A stretch of DNA of 64,000 nt from JBMNGG01 sp050949705 (GTDB taxonomy: Bacteria; Bacillota; Thermosediminibacteria; Thermosediminibacterales; Tepidanaerobacteraceae): positions 14,478 through 78,477 of the forward strand of contig JBMNGG010000001.1 in NCBI GenBank assembly GCA_050949705.1, written 5' to 3'. The position numbers and the translations under genes are program-made. Positions 8,743 through 15,675 of the stretch are shown here, one piece after another. The notes beneath the pieces are model-generated. The model was not told where the DNA came from. It did not search any database and worked only from the letters and a program-made list of their open reading frames with translations. How positions within the stretch are numbered: the stretch's first letter is position 1; each line of letters starts with the position of its first letter.

Positions 8743-9654
8743 ATGTCAAAAACAAGAATAGCAGTGGTGGGTTTTGGAAATGTAGGAAGGGAAGTTTTAC
8801 CGGCTGTCAAAGAGAGTCCTGACATGGAAGTAGCTGGAATAATACTGAGAGATCAGAAAAAGGTAGATGCCACTCAGAAGAAGGTAGGACCAGATGTGCC
8901 TGTAGTAACAGACATAGAACAACTAAATAATGTAGATGTAGCTATCCTAAGTATTCCCAGTCGTGCTATATCTGATGTTGCTCCTAAGTATTTGGAAATG
9001 GGAATTAATACGATAGATAGTTTTGATATTCATGGAGACCCCGTTATTGACCTTAGAAAAAAACTTGATGATATAGGAAAAGCAAATAATTCTGTTGCAG
9101 TAATATCCTCAGGATGGGATCCTGGTTCAGATTCCATAATTAGAGCCTTAGTGGAGGTAATTGCACCAAAAGGTCTAACATATACGAATTTCGGGCCGGG
9201 TATGAGTCTTGGCCATACAGTTGTTGTAAAGTCCATTGAAGGTGTAGAAGATGCTCTTTCTATGACAATTCCAGAAGGCACAGGACTGCACAAGCGCCTT
9301 GTTTATGTTAAAGTAAAAGATGGTTACAATTTTGAAGAGATTGCAGACTCGGTAAAGAAGGATCCCTATTTTATTCATGATGAAACTCATGTATATAAAG
9401 TAGATGATGTCAAGAGCCTTATAGATACAGGACATGGTGTACACATGGAAAGAAAAGGAGTATCTGGCACAACTCACAACCAACGCATAGAATTTATCAT
9501 GTCTATATGCAATCCTGCAGCTGCTGCCCAGATTATGGTTTCTGCCGCCCGGGCAAGCCTAAAGCAAAAACCTGGCTGTTATACAACCCTGGAAATACCA
9601 CTTATAGATTTCCTATATGGTGAAAAAGAACAACTATTAAAACGCTTAATTTAA
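8743..9654 (+). CDS. ddh: meso-Diaminopimelate D-dehydrogenase
   Basis: 303 aa. It reduces and aminates L-2-tetrahydrodipicolinate to meso-diaminopimelate with NADPH and ammonia, a one-step route to the lysine and peptidoglycan precursor. The N-terminal Rossmann motif VVGFGNVG and the family signature SSGWDPGSDSIIR with FGPGMSLGHTVVVKSI are clear. Start ATG 8743 is preferred over an in-frame TTG at 8707 because AAGGAGG (8726-8732) lies 10 nt before it and the protein then starts at the conserved TRIAVVGFG. It is governed by the lysine riboswitch and closed by a long hairpin terminator. Confidence 0.95.
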   Translation: MSKTRIAVVGFGNVGREVLPAVKESPDMEVAGIILRDQKKVDATQKKVGPDVPVVTDIEQLNNVDVAILSIPSRAISDVAPKYLEMGINTIDSFDIHGDPVIDLRKKLDDIGKANNSVAVISSGWDPGSDSIIRALVEVIAPKGLTYTNFGPGMSLGHTVVVKSIEGVEDALSMTIPEGTGLHKRLVYVKVKDGYNFEEIADSVKKDPYFIHDETHVYKVDDVKSLIDTGHGVHMERKGVSGTTHNQRIEFIMSICNPAAAAQIMVSAARASLKQKPGCYTTLEIPLIDFLYGEKEQLLKRLI

Positions 9655-9684
9655 TCCAATAAAGTAATGCAGTCGAATAATCTT

Positions 9685-9743
9685 GGGGTCAGGCTTAAGC
9701 TTACTTTTTCCAAAGAGAGGTAAACTTAAGCCTGACCCCTTTT
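9685..9743 (+). terminator. Long-stem terminator after ddh
   Basis: GGGGTCAGGCTTAAGCTTAC pairs with GTAAACTTAAGCCTGACCCC (20 nt, near-perfect) and is followed by TTTT. The stem is unusually long and may also be a small dispersed inverted repeat. Confidence 0.75.
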
Positions 9744-9887
9744 GTTATTTGTCTAAGCTTCTATGAAGGCAGAATAAATAAATCAAACAATACAAAATTG
9801 CATTATAAGAGTGACAATTTACTATACCTAGCTATATATATTTGATATAATATTCTTATAATACAATTTAAAGGAGGGAGAAGAAAT

Positions 9888-10733
9888 TTGGAAAGAATAC
9901 CTTTTATGAAAATGAATGGCTGTGGAAACGATTTTATAGTAGTAGATAACCGGCAGGGCATAATGGAGGAATACGATCTTCCGGAATTCATAAGGCGAGT
10001 GTGTGCCCGTCGTATCTCACTGGGTGCTGACGGATTTATGATGATAGAAAATTCCGACATAGCTGATTTTAAAATGCGTTACTTCAATGCTGACAGTAGT
10101 GAAGGTGAAATGTGTGGCAATGGCGCCCGTTGTATTTCAAGATTTGCCTTTCTAAATGGAGTTGCAGGAAGTGAAATGACATTTGAAACCATTGCGGGAA
10201 TTTACCAGTCTAAGGTAGTAGGTAAAAATGTCCGATTAAAATTCCCTCCAGTCAAAACAAGGGACATTTCCCTTAATCAGACCAATACTTTTGATGGTAA
10301 AACCCTTGAATACCACAATGCTTTAGTCGGTGTTCCTCATGTGATTTTATATCGGGATGATGTTGACACTATGGATTATAGAGAGCTTTATTCTCTAGGA
10401 AGAACAATTCGCTACCATAAAAGCTTTCCCACTGGTACCAATGTAAATTTCATAAAAGTTATGGATGACAGAAATGTAATAATCAGGACTTATGAGCGAG
10501 GAGTAGAGGACGAAACTCTCGCTTGTGGTACAGGTTCTACAGCTGCTGCTATAGTATCCTGCTTATTATGTAAAACAAGAGCACCGGTAACAGTACATAC
10601 GAGGGCTGGACTGTTAAAGATATATTTTGACTTGGAAAAGGATTTGATCGATAACTTATACATGGAAGGCAATGCCAAAGTTGTAGCTGAAGGATATATA
10701 CTGCCTGATGCATGGGAAAAAGAAAGGGGATAA
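9888..10733 (+). CDS. dapF: Diaminopimelate epimerase
   Basis: 281 aa. It interconverts LL- and meso-diaminopimelate without a cofactor. Catalytic cysteines are visible in EMCGNGARC (Cys76) and LACGTGSTA (Cys213). The N-terminal MNGCGNDF motif is intact. The start is TTG at 9888, 10 nt after AAGGAGG; no ATG fits the conserved N-terminus better. It is separated from ddh by a terminator and has its own promoter region. Having both DapF and Ddh means two routes to meso-DAP may coexist. Confidence 0.95.
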   Translation: MERIPFMKMNGCGNDFIVVDNRQGIMEEYDLPEFIRRVCARRISLGADGFMMIENSDIADFKMRYFNADSSEGEMCGNGARCISRFAFLNGVAGSEMTFETIAGIYQSKVVGKNVRLKFPPVKTRDISLNQTNTFDGKTLEYHNALVGVPHVILYRDDVDTMDYRELYSLGRTIRYHKSFPTGTNVNFIKVMDDRNVIIRTYERGVEDETLACGTGSTAAAIVSCLLCKTRAPVTVHTRAGLLKIYFDLEKDLIDNLYMEGNAKVVAEGYILPDAWEKERG

Positions 10734-10849
10734 AAAAACTAATAATTGTAAAAATAGATAGTGAAATTATCTGAAACATTTTACCCGAAAAACTTGGCTA
10801 AATAGAGAAAAATCCCAAAAAAGCTAAAAGCTATCGGGATTGCATAGTA

Positions 10850-10878
10850 TTGTATATTTTATTAAAAAGTGCTATGAT
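10850..10878 (+). promoter_or_regulatory. Promoter of the glycine cleavage operon
   Basis: TTGTAT (10850-10855), a 17-bp spacer and TATGAT (10873-10878), placed just upstream of the glycine riboswitch aptamer. Confidence 0.6.
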
Positions 10879-10894
10879 AAAGACGAATTTCCAC

Positions 10895-11048
10895 ACATAT
10901 ACAGCCGCATGGAAAGGCCATAGAGACCCTTTAAGTGTATGCGGACGGGGCAAGCCGCAACCGGGTGAAACTCTTAGGCAAAACCTTTGTATTAGCCTAT
11001 GGGAGAGTATTTGTGTGATGTGGGAAATCTTTCAGGCTTAAGGTCAGG
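10895..11048 (+). promoter_or_regulatory. Glycine riboswitch, one full aptamer plus a short second 'ghost' segment
   Basis: The segment GACGGGGCAAGCC, then GGGTGAAACTCTTAGGCAAA, matches the glycine aptamer core (GAAGGAGCAA, GTGAATCTCTCAGGCAAA in known members), with AGAG at 10922 closing P1. A following GGGAGAGTATTTGTGTG and CTTTCAGGCT (11001-11039) resembles the edges of a second aptamer, but the central conserved part is missing. That fits a singlet glycine riboswitch with a vestigial partner helix. A terminator follows, so glycine binding probably turns on gcvT-H-PA-PB. Confidence 0.87.
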
Positions 11049-11050
11049 GG

Positions 11051-11092
11051 TTCTAAGTATAAACGTTTTCTTTATTATACTTAGAACTTTTT
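11051..11092 (+). terminator. Glycine-riboswitch terminator
   Basis: TTCTAAGTATAA and TTATACTTAGAA form a perfect 12-bp stem followed by CTTTTT, between the aptamer and gcvT. Confidence 0.88.
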
Positions 11093-11160
11093 GTAATTAA
11101 AGTAACAAATTTTTCAATAAAGTCGGAGCTTAAAAAATAATATTAACAAGGAGGGACGAA

Positions 11161-12225
11161 ATGCTAAAAAGGACACCGCTCTACGAAGAGCACTTAAAAC
11201 TCAATGCTAAGATGGTGGATTTTGCTGGCTATGAAATGCCCATTCAGTATTCCTCCATAGTGGACGAGCATATGGCAGTGAGGTCTAAAGTAGGAATGTT
11301 TGATGTATCACATATGGGAGAAATTCTAGTCAAAGGAGAAAAAGCAGGGGATTTCCTTAACAGCCTTTTAACAAACAACATCTATCGCATCAAGGAAGGT
11401 CGGGTTCAATACACCATTATGACATATGATGATGGTGGAACTGTCGATGACTTAATGATTTACAAATTAGGCGATGACGAGTATCTGATGGTAGTAAATG
11501 CAGCTAATAAGGACAAAGATTTTAATCATTTAAAAAGTTTTGCTCCAACAGATCTTTTAGTGGAAGATGTTAGCGATGATTACGGATTAATAGCTATTCA
11601 AGGTCCGGAAAGCGGAAAGTTTGTAAATGAGATTCTAGGAGAAATACAGCTCAAATCCTTCAATTTTAAAGTCATAGAATTTAAGGGTAGTCCCATAATC
11701 ATTTCTCGCACAGGATATACGGGTGGAGATGGATTTGAAATCTATGCAAATCCCGAAACTACAAAAGAACTTTTCAGTAAATTTAAGGATATGGGGGTTT
11801 TCCCTTGTGGATTGGGAGCACGTGACACCCTAAGGTTTGAAGCAGGCCTTCCTTTATATGGTCATGAGCTAAGTCCAGATATTACACCGGTAGAAGCAGG
11901 TCTTAGTAGATTTATAGATTTTGATAAATCATTTAAAGGCCGGGATGTACTCTATAATCAAAGTAGAGAAAAAAACACAAGACAGCTTATAGGTCTAAAA
12001 CTTTTGGGCAAAGGAGTGCCCAGGCAGGATTACTTAGTATATTTAGAAGGTAAGCAAGTGGGTTATGTAACTTCCGGAGGTTTTGCACCCTATCTTAAAG
12101 AATTCTTAGCTATGGCTTTGGTAAAAATAGACGAAGGATATAACGACAAAAATATATTTGAGATAGAAATTAGAGGTAAGAAATCTAAAGCTGAAAAAGT
12201 ATCTACAAACTTTTTAAAAAAATAA
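11161..12225 (+). CDS. gcvT: Glycine cleavage system T protein (aminomethyltransferase)
   Basis: 354 aa. T protein transfers the methylene group from the aminomethyl-lipoyl H protein to tetrahydrofolate and releases ammonia. Family features include the start RTPLYEEH, VDFAGYEMPIQY, MFDVSHMGE, GARDTLRFEAGLPLYGHEL and SGGFAPYLKE. Start ATG follows AAGGAGG. It is the first gene of a four-gene operon under a glycine riboswitch. No dihydrolipoamide dehydrogenase (L protein) gene is present in the window. Confidence 0.96.
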   Translation: MLKRTPLYEEHLKLNAKMVDFAGYEMPIQYSSIVDEHMAVRSKVGMFDVSHMGEILVKGEKAGDFLNSLLTNNIYRIKEGRVQYTIMTYDDGGTVDDLMIYKLGDDEYLMVVNAANKDKDFNHLKSFAPTDLLVEDVSDDYGLIAIQGPESGKFVNEILGEIQLKSFNFKVIEFKGSPIIISRTGYTGGDGFEIYANPETTKELFSKFKDMGVFPCGLGARDTLRFEAGLPLYGHELSPDITPVEAGLSRFIDFDKSFKGRDVLYNQSREKNTRQLIGLKLLGKGVPRQDYLVYLEGKQVGYVTSGGFAPYLKEFLAMALVKIDEGYNDKNIFEIEIRGKKSKAEKVSTNFLKK

Positions 12226-12280
12226 AGGTTTCATTAATCTATTATTAAACAAATATTAGAAAATTAAAGGAGTGAATTCA

Positions 12281-12667
12281 ATGAGCCATATTCCAAATGA
12301 ATTAAAGTATACTAAAGAACATGAATGGATTCTCGTGGAGGATGACAAAGGTAAAATAGGTATCACTGACCATGCCCAGGATGAGTTAGGTGATGTGGTA
12401 TATGTAGAACTACCGGAAGTCGGTGACAAAGTAGTGATGGGAGAACCTTTTGGTTCGGTTGAATCGGTTAAGGCGGCTTCAGACCTGTATTCCCCTATTT
12501 CTGGTACGGTAGTAGATGTAAATGAAGCTTTAAGCGACAACCCCGAATTAGTAAACGAAAGTCCCTATGATGACGGATGGATGATAGTAGTGGAGGTAGA
12601 AGACGAAAGTGAGTTAGATGAGCTGCTCACACCGGAAGAATATCAACAGCAACTGGAAGGTGAGTAG
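12281..12667 (+). CDS. gcvH: Glycine cleavage system H protein
   Basis: 128 aa lipoyl carrier that shuttles the aminomethyl group between P, T and L proteins. The lipoylation site is Lys64 in VESVKAASDLYSP. ATG 12281 is chosen over an in-frame GTG at 12272 because the GTG overlaps the Shine-Dalgarno AAAGGAG, which lies 8 nt before the ATG. It is 2 bp upstream of gcvPA, so translation is tightly linked. Confidence 0.96.
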   Translation: MSHIPNELKYTKEHEWILVEDDKGKIGITDHAQDELGDVVYVELPEVGDKVVMGEPFGSVESVKAASDLYSPISGTVVDVNEALSDNPELVNESPYDDGWMIVVEVEDESELDELLTPEEYQQQLEGE

Positions 12668-12669
12668 GG

Positions 12670-13998
12670 ATGAGATATATAAGTCATGGACCTAAAGAAA
12701 TTGATGGAATGCTTAAATCTTTAGGTCTTACAGACATTAAAAGCCTTTACGAAGATATTCCCGACACCGTAAAGCTTGCTGGAGAAATGGACATTCCACA
12801 GCCCCAAAGTGAGGTAGAGCTAAGAAGAGAATTACAAAACATCAGTAAAAAAAATAAAGCTTCTGATTATGTGAACTTCATCGGAGGGGGAGCCTATGAT
12901 CATTACGTGCCTGCAGTTGTAAATGCTGTAGTAAGTCGTTCTGAGTTTTATACATCTTATACACCCTATCAGGCTGAACGAAGCCAGGGGACACTTGCGG
13001 CTATTTTTGAATATCAATCTATGATATCAAATTTAACCGGTATGGATGTAGTAAATGCCTCTATTTATGATGGTGCATCCAGCTTAGGTGAAGCTATTTT
13101 AATGGCATGCAATATCAAGAAAAAAAATAAAGTTGTTCTTTCAGGCGCTATACATCCGGAATATATTACGACAGCACAAACATACAGCTTTGGAGCCGAT
13201 ATTGATGCAGTTGTTACTCCCTACACTCCAGGCTTTGAAACTGACTGGGAAAATATTAATAACCTTACTGATGATAATACTGCAGCTCTAGTCGTAAGTA
13301 TGCCAAACTTCTTTGGAGTTTTAGAAGATATAAAGCAAGCACAAAAGTTTGCCCGGGAAAAGGATATCATGTTAATAGTATCAGCAAATCCCATATCCCT
13401 AGCCCTTTTAAAACCTCCTTCAGAATATGGAGCCGACATTGTGGTGGGAGAAGGCCAGCCACTGGGTAACCCCTTGAATTTTGGCGGTCCCTATCTAGGA
13501 TTTATGGGAACAAAATCAAAATATGTCAGACGAATGCCTGGAAGAATTGTTGGTGAGACAGTTGATGCAGATGGCAAACGGGCTTTTGTCCTCACTCTTC
13601 AAGCCCGGGAACAGCACATACGCAGGGAAAAAGCAACATCCAATATCTGTTCCAACCAAGCATTGAATGCCCTGGCTGCAACTGTATATCTTTCATATCT
13701 AGGTAAAAAAGGCCTAAAAGATGTAGCTTATCATTCCCATGCTAAAGCCAGGTATTTCATAGAAGAGGCCGAGAAAAACGGTATAAAGGTTATTAACTCA
13801 AAAGTATTTAATGAGCTTGTAATTGAAGTTAATGACCTTGACAGTAAGTATCAAAAGGCACTAGACAGTAATATTCTACCTGGACTAAAACTCGAAAAGT
13901 TCTATCCCCAAGAAAAAAACAAACTTTTGGTTGCCTTTACAGAAAAGCGCACAAAACAGGAAATTCAAGAGTTAATAAGAATACTGGGGGTGAGCTAA
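12670..13998 (+). CDS. gcvPA: Glycine dehydrogenase (decarboxylating) subunit 1
   Basis: 442 aa N-terminal half of P protein, which is split in two in many Firmicutes and thermophiles. With GcvPB it decarboxylates glycine and loads the aminomethyl group onto lipoyl-H. Family landmarks are FIGGGAYDHYVP, YTPYQAERSQGTLAAIFEYQ and GGPYLGFM, with REQHIRREKATSNICSNQAL near residues 310-330. Its stop is immediately followed by the GTG start of gcvPB. Confidence 0.96.
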   Translation: MRYISHGPKEIDGMLKSLGLTDIKSLYEDIPDTVKLAGEMDIPQPQSEVELRRELQNISKKNKASDYVNFIGGGAYDHYVPAVVNAVVSRSEFYTSYTPYQAERSQGTLAAIFEYQSMISNLTGMDVVNASIYDGASSLGEAILMACNIKKKNKVVLSGAIHPEYITTAQTYSFGADIDAVVTPYTPGFETDWENINNLTDDNTAALVVSMPNFFGVLEDIKQAQKFAREKDIMLIVSANPISLALLKPPSEYGADIVVGEGQPLGNPLNFGGPYLGFMGTKSKYVRRMPGRIVGETVDADGKRAFVLTLQAREQHIRREKATSNICSNQALNALAATVYLSYLGKKGLKDVAYHSHAKARYFIEEAEKNGIKVINSKVFNELVIEVNDLDSKYQKALDSNILPGLKLEKFYPQEKNKLLVAFTEKRTKQEIQELIRILGVS

Positions 13999-15453
13999 GT
14001 GAAAGAAAAAGGAGTTCCCCTTATATTTGAAAAGTCAAAGGACGGAAAAGAAGGTTTTCGGTTAAATCAGCTAGAGGTGCCTGATGTTGAAATTAATGAA
14101 ACTTTAGGTGAGGATTACCTTAGGGAAGAAGTGGACTTACCGGAAGTATCGGAACTTGATGTAATACGTCATTACACAAAGCTTTCTCGAATGAATTTTG
14201 GTGTTGACAACGGTTTTTATCCCCTAGGTTCCTGCACTATGAAATACAATCCTAAAATAAATGAAGAAATTGCAGCAATGCCAGAGTTCACACAGCTTCA
14301 TCCATATGCACCTGAGGAGCTTTCCCAAGGCACTCTTGAGATTATGTATCATACTCAAAACTTACTTGCTGAGATTACCGGTATGGATTGTTTCACACTA
14401 CAGCCAGCTGCCGGTGCTCACGGAGAATTAACCGGTATACTCATAATAAAAAAATATCTTGAATTAAGGGGTGAAAAGCGCACTAAGATTATTGTGCCTG
14501 ATTCAGCCCACGGAACTAATCCGGCTACTGCTAGTCAAGCAGGATTTAAAATCGTCAAAGTAAAATCCGATGCTGATGGCCTTGTGGATATAGATGCATT
14601 AAAAGAAATTGTAGATGAAGATGTAGCAGCCTTAATGCTGACAAACCCAAACACACTAGGACTTTTTGAAAAAAACATCCTTGATATCTCTAAGATTCTC
14701 CATGATAAAGGAGCGCTTTTATACTATGATGGAGCCAACTTAAATGCAATAATGGGTGTTGCTCGGCCGGGAGATATGGGCTTTGATGTAGTACACCTGA
14801 ATTTGCATAAGACATTTTCCACACCTCATGGTGGTGGTGGTCCCGGTTCCGGAGCAGTTGGTGTTAAAGCTTTTCTAAAAGACTTTTTACCAAAACCAAT
14901 TGCTGCTAAGAAGGATAATATGTACTGCCTTGATTACGATATACCTCATAGTATAGGCAAAATCCACGGTTTTTATGGAAACTTGGGAGTAGTACTTAAA
15001 GCCTATACCTATATAAGGGCATTGGGATCGAAAGGATTAAAAGAAGCTAGCGAGATAGCAACATTAAATGCTAATTATTTATTAAATAAAATCAAGGACA
15101 TATTTGAAATTCAGAAAGAAACCCTATGTAAACATGAATTTGTAGTAAGCTGTAACAACTGGAAGGAAAAATTCGATATAAGAGCATTAGATATTGCTAA
15201 ACGCTTACTGGATTACGGTTTTCATCCACCAACAGTGTATTTTCCTCTTATAGTGGACGAAGCATTGATGATTGAACCCACTGAAACGGAAAGTAAAGAA
15301 ACCCTAGATGCTTTTGCTGACACTTTAAGAAAAATCTACCAAGAGGCTAAGGAAAACCCAGACCTCTTAAAATCAGCACCCCATGATACCTTCGTAAGAA
15401 GAGTCGATGAGGTCAAAGCTGCTAGAGAGATGAAACTTAAATACGAAGGCTAA
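13999..15453 (+). CDS. gcvPB: Glycine dehydrogenase (decarboxylating) subunit 2
   Basis: 484 aa PLP-binding half of P protein. The PLP Schiff-base lysine is Lys271 in NLHKTFSTPHGGGGPG. PLGSCTMKYNPK and PAAGAHGELTG are intact. It starts with GTG directly abutting the gcvPA stop codon, consistent with translational coupling and 1:1 subunit synthesis. It is the last gene of the operon; a strong hairpin lies 64 bp downstream. Confidence 0.96.
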   Translation: MKEKGVPLIFEKSKDGKEGFRLNQLEVPDVEINETLGEDYLREEVDLPEVSELDVIRHYTKLSRMNFGVDNGFYPLGSCTMKYNPKINEEIAAMPEFTQLHPYAPEELSQGTLEIMYHTQNLLAEITGMDCFTLQPAAGAHGELTGILIIKKYLELRGEKRTKIIVPDSAHGTNPATASQAGFKIVKVKSDADGLVDIDALKEIVDEDVAALMLTNPNTLGLFEKNILDISKILHDKGALLYYDGANLNAIMGVARPGDMGFDVVHLNLHKTFSTPHGGGGPGSGAVGVKAFLKDFLPKPIAAKKDNMYCLDYDIPHSIGKIHGFYGNLGVVLKAYTYIRALGSKGLKEASEIATLNANYLLNKIKDIFEIQKETLCKHEFVVSCNNWKEKFDIRALDIAKRLLDYGFHPPTVYFPLIVDEALMIEPTETESKETLDAFADTLRKIYQEAKENPDLLKSAPHDTFVRRVDEVKAAREMKLKYEG

Positions 15454-15516
15454 TATTGATTAGATATATATTTTCTTCTCAGAAGTAACTTTCCATACCA
15501 CATTAATTCTTCTTGT

Positions 15517-15560
15517 AAAAGCCTCTTTAACTGGTTACGGTTAAGGAGGCTTTTTCTTTT
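15517..15560 (+). terminator. Terminator of the gcv operon
   Basis: AAAAGCCTCTTTAAC pairs with GTTAAGGAGGCTTTTT (about 15 bp) and runs into TTTTTCTTTT. Confidence 0.88.
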
Positions 15561-15675
15561 GCTGAAAATGAAGAAAAAAGAAGTTCATTGACAAAATTAT
15601 CCTTTTCTGTGTATAATATAAAAAAATTTGTAGAATTTTATTATAATTCGACAATATGTGCAAAGGATGTCGAAA

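Noticed and set aside
9685..9743. Insertion sequence end or MITE
   Set aside because: The 20-bp stem is followed by T's just after ddh and works as a terminator; no second copy or target duplication was seen in the window.
10850..11041. 63-aa reading frame upstream of gcvT
   Set aside because: It lies wholly over the promoter and glycine riboswitch, has no ribosome binding site and no protein-like composition.
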